From positions 310,001-374,000 of the forward strand of contig CP166133.1 of the NCBI GenBank assembly GCA_041228285.1: a DNA stretch of 64,000 nt. The letters are read 5' to 3'. This DNA is from Neisseriaceae bacterium CLB008. Its GTDB lineage: Bacteria > Pseudomonadota > Gammaproteobacteria > Burkholderiales > Neisseriaceae. This document shows, in pieces, positions 29,505-37,781 of this stretch. The translations under genes were made by a program, and so were the position numbers. The number at the start of each line of letters is the position of its first letter. Within the stretch, counting starts at the first letter, position 1. The notes under the pieces are model-generated. The model did no database searches. It saw only the letters and a program-made list of their open reading frames with translations, and was not told the origin of the DNA.

Positions 29505-30515
29505 TTAGGTTTCAAGCAGTGTTTGGCCAAAAGCGGCGAGGGCCTCGAGGCCGAGAATGGGGTGGGCTTGCCAAGGAATTTGGCGCTGGGGTAAAGCGCC
29601 TAGGCGCGCCGTAATGTCTTGTAGGTGAAGCCGCTGCTGGACCAGTTGGCCGCGCCAAAAGTCGTTGTTGCCAAGGTGTTGGGGCAATACTCGATTGATG
29701 AGTAGGCCAAGAGTGGGGATGTGGTGAGCCATGAGGGTTTGCCACGCCCGTTCTGTTTCGAGGATGGGCAAGCGCTCAGGGGTTAGGGCAAAGATAAAGC
29801 CGCTTTGCTCTGGATCGCTCAATAGCCTGCGGCTGTTTCGAAACAGGGTTTGGCGCACGGCTAAGGTTTGGGCGATTTGGCTGTCGATGGCGGGTGCGGC
29901 AGCGCTGGGCTGATCATTATATTGAGGGTGAGGCTGGGGGCTTTTTGGGCTTAAATGGCTGATGACGCTGTTGAGGTGTTGGGCACGCTGCTGGTGGCCT
30001 AAAAGGCCTTCTGTCCAGGTTGCCATGATCTCTGGCAGGCTTAATAAGCGTAGGGTATGCCCTGTTGGTGCGGTGTCTAAAATAATCAAATCATATTGGG
30101 CCAGGCCTTCTTGAATGAGGGTGCACAGCCGCTCTAAGAGCGCGGCCTCCTCGGCGCCGGGGGCTTGGCGAGCAAGATCAAGCTGTTGCTGCAGGATGGA
30201 GCGTTGATCGGGGTGCACGTATCGGCTCATCTGCGCCAAGGTTCGGGTGAGGTAGGCATCGACTTCTATGGCGGGGTCTAGCTCCAGCGCGCTGAAGTTG
30301 GGCATGATGTGGGCGGCCTCATGGCCGATGGGGTGAAGTAAAAGGTCGCTTAAGCTATGTGCAGGGTCGGTGGAAATCAATAATACGCGTCGACCGAGCG
30401 CCACTGCGCCGAGGGCCAAAGCGGTGGACAAGGTAGTTTTGCCCACGCCACCTTTGCCGCCAATGAGTAGCAGCCGCTTTGAGCACAATAAGGGCTGTAG
30501 CCGCATTAAAGCCAT
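29505..30515 (-). CDS. ArsA/Get3-family ATPase
   Basis: 336 residues from ATG 30515. Deviant Walker A GGKGGVGKTT (19-28), DPAHSLSDLL (switch region) and DTAPTGHTLRLLSLP, the family signature, plus a helical middle part. Typical ArsA proteins that lack the arsenite cysteines are chaperone-like ATPases rather than arsenite pumps; no arsB or arsR lies nearby, so arsenic resistance is unlikely. The ATG overlaps the stop of the preceding small gene as TAATG, implying coupled translation. Upstream in-frame codons exist (to 30572) but would overlap that gene heavily. Last gene of a three-gene operon. Confidence 0.88.
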   Translation of the reverse strand: MALMRLQPLLCSKRLLLIGGKGGVGKTTLSTALALGAVALGRRVLLISTDPAHSLSDLLLHPIGHEAAHIMPNFSALELDPAIEVDAYLTRTLAQMSRYVHPDQRSILQQQLDLARQAPGAEEAALLERLCTLIQEGLAQYDLIILDTAPTGHTLRLLSLPEIMATWTEGLLGHQQRAQHLNSVISHLSPKSPQPHPQYNDQPSAAAPAIDSQIAQTLAVRQTLFRNSRRLLSDPEQSGFIFALTPERLPILETERAWQTLMAHHIPTLGLLINRVLPQHLGNNDFWRGQLVQQRLHLQDITARLGALPQRQIPWQAHPILGLEALAAFGQTLLET

Positions 30516-30793
30516 TAGCAGCACCGAAAATGATCGAAGGGTGAGCGGGGCATGTTCATGCGCTGATGCCATCGATGAAAGCGTGGCAATAAAATGGCTT
30601 GCAGTTCGAGCGTATACAGACTAACAGGATTGGGCAGTCCCATGGTTTCTGAGAACACCAACAGCATGAAGAAGTCCTCTTCATCGCGTATGGCGCGGGC
30701 GAAAGTAGCCCGGTAGGGCGCATGGTAATAGTTGTGAGCCTGTTGGTTCATCTGTTTTTGCCATTGTTTTAAACGTTGCAGTGAGGTGGTCAT
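30515..30793 (-). CDS. small protein ending Cys-Cys (cory-CC-star type)
   Basis: 92 residues, soluble, rich in aromatic and basic residues, ending FDHFRCC immediately before the stop. Between a CstA-type transporter and an ArsA-type ATPase, this matches what I recall of the family NCBI calls cory-CC-star protein; the terminal double cysteine is the family's hallmark. Function unknown. The ATG overlaps the cstA-like stop by four bases (ATGA), and its own stop overlaps the ATPase start (TAATG), so the three are translationally coupled. The terminal cysteines could bind metal or be modified; this is inference. Confidence 0.85.
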   Translation of the reverse strand: MTTSLQRLKQWQKQMNQQAHNYYHAPYRATFARAIRDEEDFFMLLVFSETMGLPNPVSLYTLELQAILLPRFHRWHQRMNMPRSPFDHFRCC

Positions 30794-32469
30794 GATGACG
30801 GTCCTTTGGTGGTGGTTTGACGGAGGTGGCGTAGGACGGAGACGGACTCTAAAGCCACAAAAATCGCCGCAATCAATACCACAATATCCAATACCAATAA
30901 GAACCAGTTACCCGCTTGGTAAAACGTGTACAGCTGTAGTAATAGGGCGGCCAGCGTCATGGTGAGCAAAAAGCATAAAGGGATGACGACATAGCGAATG
31001 GGGGTTTTTTGGCGCAGCAGCATGACGGCGATGATTAACAAGGTTAAGCCCGCCAGCAGCTGGTTGGTGGTGCCGAATAAAGGCCAAATGCTTAAGCCCC
31101 CGGTTCCGCTGGCGCCGCCTGCACCAAAGGCCAAAATGAGGCAGCTGATGACCGACAGCAAGGTGGCTACAAGAGGACGACCCAGCCAGCTGATCTGGTA
31201 GATTTGGCCCCATTCTTGAAAGATATAGCGCTGTAACCGCAGGCCAGTGTCCATGGTGGTACCGGCAAAAAGTGCCGCCATGACGGTCAACATGGTGGTG
31301 GACACGGCAACGCTGATGCCGGTGCCATTGTTGAGAATGGTGGCGCCACCGCTGATGAAAGCTGCTACGCCGCCGTTGCCAAACTGGCTGTAAATGGCTT
31401 CCCATTCTGCTAGGGTGGCAAAGCCTGCGCTGACGGCAATGATGGTGGCCAAGGCTAAAGCGCCTTCGCCCACAGCCCCGAAATAGCCGACCAGCCGCAT
31501 GTCGTGTTCTTTATTGAGCTGTTTAGACGTGGTGCCGGAGGCAACGAGGCCATGAAAGCCAGAAATGGCGCCACAGGCGATGGTGACAAAGAGCAGGGGC
31601 AACAGGGACGGCGTGCCCGGGGGCAGGTTGGTGTTGAAGGCTGGGGCCACAATGCTTGGGCTGCTGAAGGCGATGGCGGCATACAGCAAGATGAGGCCAA
31701 CAAAGAGCTGAAGGCCATTGATGTAGTCACGCGGCTGTAATAAAACCCATACCGGTAACAGGGATGCGACGGCGGCATAGGCGAACAGCAGCAGTAGCCA
31801 AGCGGCTGAATCGGTGAGGCCAAAAACCGTACTGGGTAGGGCAATGGGTACCGTTGGGCCGACGTAAATTAGGGCGTATAAAGCAATCACGCCGACGAGA
31901 GAGACCAGCGGCAGCGACCATTTGAAGCGATAGATGGCTTGGCCAATGAGGAGGGCCACCACGATGGCGCCCCAGACGGGGACCACCGCCGAAGGGGTGT
32001 TGATGAGTAGGCGGGCAATGACGACGCCAAACACAGCATTGACCATCAATAACAATAAGAAAATGACGATCATGAATAAAGTACGGGCTCGTTTGCTGAC
32101 GACGTCTTCGGTAAGGGCCCCGACTGATTTAGCCTTATTGCGCACGCTGGCCCAAATAGCGCCCATATCGTGTACGCCGGCAAAAAAGATGGTGCCGAAG
32201 ACGACCCATAAAAAAGCCGGTACCCAGCCCCAAATGACGGCAATGGCCGGCCCGACAATGGGTGCTGCGCCGGCGACTGAAGTGAAGTGGTGGCCCCATA
32301 AAATCCATTTATTGGTCGGTACATAGTCAACGCCGTCTTCCATAGTGTGGGCTGGGGTGGGGCGATGATTGTCTAGCTTAAAAATTTTAGTGGCGATAAA
32401 ACGGGCATACCAGATAAAGCCGATGGCCATGCCGCCAAGGCCCAATAGGGCTAAGACGATTGCGCTCAT
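30790..32469 (-). CDS. cstA: CstA-family transporter (carbon starvation protein A, short form)
   Basis: 559 residues with about 15 membrane segments. Family words include WGHHFTSVAGAAPIVGPAIAVIWGW, VHDMGAIWASVRNKAKS, GAISGFHGLVASGTTSKQL and PLFGTTNQLLAGL. E. coli CstA and BtsT are about 700 residues and carry pyruvate or peptides; this is the shorter class that lacks part of the C-terminus. The substrate is not determinable here, pyruvate or peptides being the family precedents. It heads the operon with the CC-ending protein and the ArsA-type ATPase and is divergent from a CitMHS transporter across 550 bases that include a possible small RNA. Confidence 0.9.
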   Translation of the reverse strand: MSAIVLALLGLGGMAIGFIWYARFIATKIFKLDNHRPTPAHTMEDGVDYVPTNKWILWGHHFTSVAGAAPIVGPAIAVIWGWVPAFLWVVFGTIFFAGVHDMGAIWASVRNKAKSVGALTEDVVSKRARTLFMIVIFLLLLMVNAVFGVVIARLLINTPSAVVPVWGAIVVALLIGQAIYRFKWSLPLVSLVGVIALYALIYVGPTVPIALPSTVFGLTDSAAWLLLLFAYAAVASLLPVWVLLQPRDYINGLQLFVGLILLYAAIAFSSPSIVAPAFNTNLPPGTPSLLPLLFVTIACGAISGFHGLVASGTTSKQLNKEHDMRLVGYFGAVGEGALALATIIAVSAGFATLAEWEAIYSQFGNGGVAAFISGGATILNNGTGISVAVSTTMLTVMAALFAGTTMDTGLRLQRYIFQEWGQIYQISWLGRPLVATLLSVISCLILAFGAGGASGTGGLSIWPLFGTTNQLLAGLTLLIIAVMLLRQKTPIRYVVIPLCFLLTMTLAALLLQLYTFYQAGNWFLLVLDIVVLIAAIFVALESVSVLRHLRQTTTKGPSS

Positions 32470-32747
32470 GATGCTCCCCTTTTTTTATTTGATTGTCATT
32501 TAGTATGGCGTAATGGTTTAGGGCGATCAAGATGGATGAATGGGTTGCGGTTAAATAGGCGTTTGTTTTGGCTAAAGTGTTGTATTTTATATCGATTAAT
32601 TTTTTATTAATCGTTTGTGTACGGCGCAGTAGCTGGCGCTAAAATGCGGCTGATGGCATGTATTTACTGGCCTGTTGGCGTTGCTCTGGTTTGTTTAAAA
32701 AAACTTTGGCTCAAGGCGATGGGGCCATTAATTGGCATGAATGCTGC

Positions 32748-32777
32748 TTGCTAAATAAATTAGCCTAATGTCATAAT
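32748..32777 (+). promoter_or_regulatory. promoter of the candidate small RNA
   Basis: TTGCTA (32748-32753), 18-base spacer, CATAAT (32772-32777). Predicted start about 32784. No open frame with a ribosome-binding site lies between this and the terminator at 32861. Confidence 0.5.
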
Positions 32778-32783
32778 AAAATC

Positions 32784-32895
32784 GCTCTATTGTAGAAGGT
32801 TAGGCTACTTTAGAGAGAGTAGCATGTTAGTGCTCATAAGCGCCTGCGTACAGGTTGCTGCATCAATGCCCACTTCGGTGGGCATTGATGTTTTA
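32784..32895 (+). ncRNA. candidate small RNA or attenuated leader
   Basis: About 110 bases from the predicted start to a strong terminator, in the gap between divergent genes, so the terminator serves no known upstream gene. Predicted structure: hairpin GCTACT/AGTAGC (32804-32823), a small hairpin around CCTGCGTACAGG, then the terminator stem. Coding potential looks nil. It could be an independent sRNA, or a leader whose terminator controls the CitMHS gene that starts 125 bases further on. Inference from sequence only. Confidence 0.45.
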
Positions 32896-32896
32896 T
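32861..32896 (+). terminator. strong terminator without an upstream gene
   Basis: CATCAATGCCCAC, loop TTCG, GTGGGCATTGATG, then TTTTAT: a perfect thirteen-base-pair stem. Confidence 0.85.
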
Positions 32897-33019
32897 GAAG
32901 GCGCAGCGGCTCGGCTTTTGGGTTAATCCAGACACAACAGGGCTTTTATTGTGGCTGGCGCGCTTGAGTAGAGTGGCTTTAGGACTTCTATAGAAACTTT
33001 ATTTAAAGGGAGGATGAGG

Positions 33020-34363
33020 ATGTTAACTGCCATAGGCTTAGGGATTATTTTGGTGATCGTGGTCTTACTGATGACGGAGAGGCTGTCGCCCGTCATCAGT
33101 TTGATTGTGATTCCGTTTGTGGGGGCGCTGTTGGCTGGCTTTGGCCCGTCGGAGCTGGCTGACTTCTACCAGTCGGGTACACGCTCGGTGCTGCAAGTGG
33201 TGATTTTATTTGTATTTGCCATTCTATTTTTTGGGGTGATGAACGACGTGGGTCTTTTTCGACCCATGATTCATTTTTTAGTCACGGTCACGCGTGGCAA
33301 CGTGGTGGCGGTGGCGGTGGGCACGGTGCTGGTGTCGGCGATTGCCCAGTTAGATGGGGCCGGCGCGTCGACGTTTTTATTGATTGTGCCACCGCTTTTA
33401 CCTTTGTATCAGCGCTTAAAAATGAGCCCTTATTTATTGTTTTTATTGCTGGCGGCCAGTGCCGGGGTGGTGAATATTCTGCCTTGGGGTGGCCCCTTAG
33501 GGCGTTTGGCTTCGGTATTGGAAGTAGACGTGGTGGCGCTGTGGCGGCCGCTGATCGGCATTCAGATATTTGGCTTGATCTTGCTGTGCCTGTTGGCGTT
33601 TGGCCTAGGCAAACGGGAGCAGCGGCGCATCATTAAGGCCCACGGTCAGCTGGTGACGCGAGAAGAGGCGGATACCTTAGCGTCACAAACATCGCCAGAA
33701 CAGCCCAGTACGGAGCGGATTGCGCTGGATGCGGCCACCGAGGCGCTGCTGCGGCCCAAGCTCTTATGGTTTAATTTTGCGATATTCGTCTTGACCTTGG
33801 TGGTGCTGTTTGCGGGTTGGCTGCCGCCGGGCTATGTATTTATGTTGGCGCTGTCGGTGGCTTTATTATTGAACTACCCTAAGCCAGCTATGCAGCTAGC
33901 GCGGATTCAGGCCCATGCCGGTGGGGCAATCATGATGGCCAGCATCATTTTGGCGGCGGGCACGTTCTTGGGTATTTTGCGCGAGAGCGGGATGCTCAAT
34001 AGCATTGCTCTGGCGTTAGTCGACGTGTTGCCGCAGGCTTTATTGCCTTATTTACATTTGGTGATTGGCTTTTTGGGCACGCCGTTGGAGCTGGTGTTGA
34101 GTACGGATGCCTATTATTTTGCCCTGTTTCCGGTGGTGCATGAAATCACGGCTCAGGTAGGGGTGTCGGCGGCTTCTGCGGCCTATGCCATGCTGTTGGG
34201 CAGCATTGTGGGCACGTTTATCTCACCGTTTTCGCCAGCGCTGTGGTTGGGTTTGGGGTTGGCGCGGCTGTCGATGGGCGTCCACATTCGCTATTCATTT
34301 TTTTGGATCTGGGGCGTGTCGCTGGTGCTGTTGGCGATCAGCGTGCTGATGGGCGTGATTTAA
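33020..34363 (+). CDS. CitMHS-family citrate/Mg-type transporter
   Basis: 447 residues, about 12 membrane segments. The N-terminus (GLGIILVIVVLLMTERLSPVISLIVIPFVGALLAGF), the QLDGAGASTFLLIVPPLLPLY segment and GTFISPFSPALWLGLGLA fit the CitMHS family (CitM, CitH), which imports citrate complexed with a divalent metal together with protons. The start is placed at the ATG at 33020, which has GGGAGG (33008-33013) at a six-base distance; the ATG at 33014 would touch it. A weak promoter TTGAGT-19-TATAGA (32964-32994) precedes. Substrate is inferred from the family. Confidence 0.87.
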   Translation: MLTAIGLGIILVIVVLLMTERLSPVISLIVIPFVGALLAGFGPSELADFYQSGTRSVLQVVILFVFAILFFGVMNDVGLFRPMIHFLVTVTRGNVVAVAVGTVLVSAIAQLDGAGASTFLLIVPPLLPLYQRLKMSPYLLFLLLAASAGVVNILPWGGPLGRLASVLEVDVVALWRPLIGIQIFGLILLCLLAFGLGKREQRRIIKAHGQLVTREEADTLASQTSPEQPSTERIALDAATEALLRPKLLWFNFAIFVLTLVVLFAGWLPPGYVFMLALSVALLLNYPKPAMQLARIQAHAGGAIMMASIILAAGTFLGILRESGMLNSIALALVDVLPQALLPYLHLVIGFLGTPLELVLSTDAYYFALFPVVHEITAQVGVSAASAAYAMLLGSIVGTFISPFSPALWLGLGLARLSMGVHIRYSFFWIWGVSLVLLAISVLMGVI

Positions 34364-34387
34364 GGTGATTGGATCAGAGGTTGAAAT

Positions 34388-34413
34388 CGATGGCTGCTAG
34401 ACGGCAGCCATCG
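34388..34413. terminator. hairpin between convergent transporter genes
   Basis: CGATGGCTGC, loop TAGACG, GCAGCCATCG: a perfect ten-base-pair stem between the CitMHS gene and the convergent ABC importer operon. The T tract is poor on both strands, so termination efficiency is uncertain. Confidence 0.6.
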
Positions 34414-34426
34414 TGATGGGCCTGGC

Positions 34427-35296
34427 TTATTGAGCGGGTTCTTCAATCACAATATTATCAGGATTGATGCCTTCGCCGTAGAATGGGGCGATGGTTTGCT
34501 CATAGGCTTGATGGAAGAAGCGTTCGTTTTTAAGCTGGGTGATTTCGTCATTGAGCCAGTTTAACAAGGCTGTGTTGCCTTTTTTAACCGCAGGGGCGAT
34601 GAAGTCGTTGGCGCCGATTTGGTTGATGCTGACGGCGAACGTTGGGTTCTCTTTTACCCAGGCGTATAGCAAGGTGTTGTCGTGGGCAAGAGCGGCGGCA
34701 CGGCCATCTTTGAGTGCATTAAACGCTTCGGTGTTGTGGTCGAGCTTCAGCTGTTCCACGCTGGCGTGGTTTTTGGCGAAGTAGATTTCGGCCGTGGTGC
34801 CTTTATTGACCAACAGCGCTTTGCCTTCTAGTTGGGCTACGTCGGTAATCGGCGCGCTTTTAGGCGACACCAAGCCAATGGCGGTTTTCATATAGGGTAG
34901 GGCAAAATCCACCTGGGCTTCACGCTCTGGGGTTTGGGTAAAATTGGCTAAGGTGATGTCTACCTTATTTGATTTCAAAACGTCGACGCGGTTTTGGGCT
35001 TCGGTCAGCACAAATTCGACTTTGCTTTCATCGCCTAAAAGGTCTTTGGCTAGGCGTTTGCCAAGGGCAATGTCGTAACCTTGGTTGTTGCCTTGCTCAT
35101 CGATGTAGCCAAACGGGGGCTTGTCGCTGAAAACGGCAATTTTTAAGACGCCGCGGTCTTTAATGGCCTGTAGGCCATCGCTCGCTTCGGTTGTCGGTGC
35201 CGAGTCTGTGGCGGTTTCTGTTTGGGCGTTGCAGCCTAATAAAGCTAAAGATAAGAGGCCGGTGGCCAAGAGGCGGCCAAAAGGGAGGTGAGTCAT
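34427..35296 (-). CDS. amino acid ABC transporter, substrate-binding lipoprotein
   Basis: 289 residues from ATG 35296, which has AAGGA at a good distance; an upstream ATG (35329) would put 11 residues before the signal. Lipobox LLGC (Cys22), linker rich in Thr/Ala/Ser, then a type II periplasmic-binding fold: RGVLKIAVFSDKPPFGYIDEQG, GYDIALGKRLAKDLLG, DITLANFTQTPEREAQVDFALPY. This is family 3 (polar amino acids, PEB1/GltI-like). It captures substrate for the permeases and ATPase encoded just upstream. Aspartate/glutamate is the likeliest ligand class, not proven. Confidence 0.92.
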   Translation of the reverse strand: MTHLPFGRLLATGLLSLALLGCNAQTETATDSAPTTEASDGLQAIKDRGVLKIAVFSDKPPFGYIDEQGNNQGYDIALGKRLAKDLLGDESKVEFVLTEAQNRVDVLKSNKVDITLANFTQTPEREAQVDFALPYMKTAIGLVSPKSAPITDVAQLEGKALLVNKGTTAEIYFAKNHASVEQLKLDHNTEAFNALKDGRAAALAHDNTLLYAWVKENPTFAVSINQIGANDFIAPAVKKGNTALLNWLNDEITQLKNERFFHQAYEQTIAPFYGEGINPDNIVIEEPAQ

Positions 35297-35325
35297 TTCG
35301 TTTCCTTTGCGTTGAATGTGAACAA

Positions 35326-36069
35326 TCAAAAATCAAAAACGTTTAAAAACTGCTGGGCACGTTCGGTTTTAGGGTGGTTAAAAAAATCACTGGGCGCGGC
35401 TTCTTCTGCAATCTGGCCCTGATCTAGAAAAACAATGCGGTCGGCCACCTTACGGGCGAAATTCAGTTCGTGGGTGACCAGCAGCATGGTCATGCCTTCT
35501 TTGGCTAGCCCGAGAATGACGTCTAAAACTTCGCGCACCATTTCTGGGTCGAGTGAGGCGGTGACTTCGTCAAACAGCATGACTTCTGGATTCATGCACA
35601 GCGCCCGAACAATGGCGATGCGTTGCTTTTGGCCGCCCGATAGCGTGCGTGGGTAGGCATCTTGCTTGTGGCTGAGGCCCACCCGTTGTAACAGCATCAG
35701 GGCTTGGGCCAGGGCTTCTTCACGCGGGCGCTTCTGGACTTTGGTTGGGCCCAATAAAATATTCTCCAAAACCGTCATATTGGGAAATAAATCGTAGCTT
35801 TGGAATACCATGCCAATTTTTTGGCGCACGGTGGCCCAGTCGGTCTTAGGATGATTTAAGACCTGTTGCTTGAGGCTGACGGTGCCGCTATCTAGGTTTT
35901 CTAGGCCGTTTAAGCAGCGCAATAGCGTTGATTTGCCGCAGCCAGAAGGCCCGAGGATGACGACCACTTCGCCGGCTTGAACCTCGAGGCTGATGCCGCG
36001 CAGCACTGGATTGTGTTGAAACGATTTGTGGACATCTTGAATGCTTAATAAGGGGTGTGACTCACTCAT
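35326..36069 (-). CDS. amino acid ABC transporter, ATP-binding protein
   Basis: 247 residues from ATG 36069. Walker [11 protein letters not shown]-loop [14 protein letters not shown], signature LSGGQKQR, Walker [16 protein letters not shown]-loop VTHELNFAR. The family word DEVTASLDP instead of DEPTSALDP is a mild deviation. The start overlaps the permease stop by four bases (ATGA). Further upstream codons in frame exist but lie inside the permease gene. GlnQ/GltL type. Confidence 0.94.
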   Translation of the reverse strand: MSESHPLLSIQDVHKSFQHNPVLRGISLEVQAGEVVVILGPSGCGKSTLLRCLNGLENLDSGTVSLKQQVLNHPKTDWATVRQKIGMVFQSYDLFPNMTVLENILLGPTKVQKRPREEALAQALMLLQRVGLSHKQDAYPRTLSGGQKQRIAIVRALCMNPEVMLFDEVTASLDPEMVREVLDVILGLAKEGMTMLLVTHELNFARKVADRIVFLDQGQIAEEAAPSDFFNHPKTERAQQFLNVFDF

Positions 36070-36755
36070 GTACTGCTTTCTGGGGTGTGTGCGTGGTTCA
36101 GCCGTTGGGCGACTTTGGCTAAGGGATAGCAGACCACAAAATATAAACAAAAGATAAAGCCGTAAATCCAAACCGACGCCAATGGGTTGCTGAGGCTGGC
36201 AGATTCGATGATTTGCTGGCCAACCTTAATCACTTCGACGACGCCTAGGGTAAACAGCAGCGACGTGGTCATGATCATGCGCGCCGACAGGTTAATGGCG
36301 GCGGGTAAGACGTGGCTGAGGGCTTGTGGCAGCAAGACATAGCGGAACAGCTGGGTTTGGCTTAGACCAATGGCTAGGCCTGACTCGGTTTGGTGTTTGG
36401 GTAGCGAGATCAAGGCGCCGCGCACAATGTCGCTCATTTCGGCTGCGCCCCATAGGCTAAACACGATGATGGACACGGCATAGGCGTCGAGGTTGATGTC
36501 AAAGTCAGCGGCTAAAACGTAATACAGTAAATACAGCCACACCAAAATCGGAATGATGCGAAAACATTCTAAATACAGCCTAAAAATCCACTTGATCACT
36601 GGTGAAGAATGGGTGCGGATGACGCCAAACAGCGTGCCCAATAGACAGCTACAGGCGATGGCAATTAAAGCCACTCTGATCGTGACCCATAGGCCTTCAG
36701 CCAGGCGCAAGAGGTGGTTGGGGTTCAATAAAATATCAATGCCCAAATTCTGCAT
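36066..36755 (-). CDS. amino acid ABC transporter permease (second)
   Basis: 229 residues, about five membrane segments, His/Glu/Gln/Arg permease type with the EAA-like loop [28 protein letters not shown]. Starts inside the end of the first permease gene (20-base overlap) and ends overlapping the ATPase start. The two permeases form the heterodimeric channel of the importer. Confidence 0.92.
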   Translation of the reverse strand: MQNLGIDILLNPNHLLRLAEGLWVTIRVALIAIACSCLLGTLFGVIRTHSSPVIKWIFRLYLECFRIIPILVWLYLLYYVLAADFDINLDAYAVSIIVFSLWGAAEMSDIVRGALISLPKHQTESGLAIGLSQTQLFRYVLLPQALSHVLPAAINLSARMIMTTSLLFTLGVVEVIKVGQQIIESASLSNPLASVWIYGFIFCLYFVVCYPLAKVAQRLNHAHTPESST

Positions 36756-37428
36756 GACGCACCTTTCTTTCTAACAGGCTAAGCAGCCAAGACAGGGGGA
36801 TCAGCAAAATGGCATAGGCCAGCACCAGCATGAAGAGGGCTTCATTGGTTTGGTAAAACATGCCAATTTGGGAACGAGTCACGTTCATTAAGTCCATGAC
36901 GGCAATGACGCTGAAAAGTGAGGTTTCTTTCAGTAAAAAAATGCAGTTGGCACCAATGGCGGGCACGCTGTAGCTCAAAGCTTGAGGCAGGACGACATAG
37001 CGCATCAGCTGCCAGCGATTTAGGCCGATGGCTAGGCCGGCTTCTTGCTGGCTTTTGGCTACGGCAGCAATGCCGCCTTTAAACGCTTCCGCCATATAGC
37101 TGCCACCCAGAAGGGCTAGGCCGATCACGGCAATGAGTTCAGGGCTTAGCTTGAGGCCGATTTTAGGCAGGGCGTAAAACATAAAAAACAGCTGGATGAG
37201 TAAGGGCGTATTGCGAAACAGGGCAACGTAGGCCGCCACGATGGGGCTTAGGCCTTTGATTTTGTAGTGCACAATCACGCTACAGGCTGCGCCAATGATT
37301 AAGGCGCAGGCAATGCCCACGAGGGCGATGTTAAAGGTCAGCAGGAGGGCCTGTTGATACAGCGGTAAGGTTTGGGCAATGTAGGCCCAGTCGAGTCCAG
37401 CCAGCATGGGGTTAGTCACTAAATTCAT
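36736..37428 (-). CDS. amino acid ABC transporter permease (first)
   Basis: 230 residues, five membrane segments, EAA loop QEAGLAIGLNRWQLMRYVVLPQALSYSVP and FRNTPLLIQLFFMFYALP, the standard opening of this permease family. First gene of the four-gene importer operon (permease, permease, ATPase, binding protein). GltJ/PEB1B-like. I found no clear promoter between it and the divergent speA. Confidence 0.92.
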   Translation of the reverse strand: MNLVTNPMLAGLDWAYIAQTLPLYQQALLLTFNIALVGIACALIIGAACSVIVHYKIKGLSPIVAAYVALFRNTPLLIQLFFMFYALPKIGLKLSPELIAVIGLALLGGSYMAEAFKGGIAAVAKSQQEAGLAIGLNRWQLMRYVVLPQALSYSVPAIGANCIFLLKETSLFSVIAVMDLMNVTRSQIGMFYQTNEALFMLVLAYAILLIPLSWLLSLLERKVRHAEFGH

Positions 37429-37781
37429 CTATTGGTCTTGCTGCGAGTTAACCATAGCGCCTGTGCTTGGGCAACGATTGTTTGGCTATATGAATATAAC
37501 CAGCGGTGCTTTGGTTTTGATTGCGGTTTATGCGCTTGGATTGGGGGTGGATAAGTGTTGTAATAAGGCCCCCTTGTCTCGTGCGGTAACGGGCTGATTT
37601 CTCACCCATCTTTAAGCGAAAGTCGAGCGATGTGGCCAAATAGGGGAAATGTTGTTGTGATATTAAGGGTTTATGTTCATAAAAGTGCTATGCTGGGGGT
37701 AGGGTATGGCATACTGATGCGCCTTAAAAAACAATAAGGTTTTTTCTATACCCACAGCTGTGAAGAACAAGGAGTGAAGTA
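37429..37781. promoter_or_regulatory. 353-base divergent region upstream of speA
   Basis: No convincing gene. A possible extended -10 TGCTATGCT (37686-37694) could start speA about 80 bases upstream of its ATG; no good -35 goes with it. A small inverted repeat TATGGCATA (37705-37713) follows. The minus promoter of the importer must lie within 37429-37500 but is not obvious. Confidence 0.4.

Noticed and set aside
29505-30515. Arsenite efflux ATPase ArsA
   Set aside because: No arsB, arsR or arsC nearby and the genetic coupling is to a CstA-type transporter; only the ATPase family is supported.
37406-37597. Plus-strand frame of 63 codons upstream of speA
   Set aside because: Overlaps the start of the importer permease, no ribosome-binding site, no conservation signal visible.
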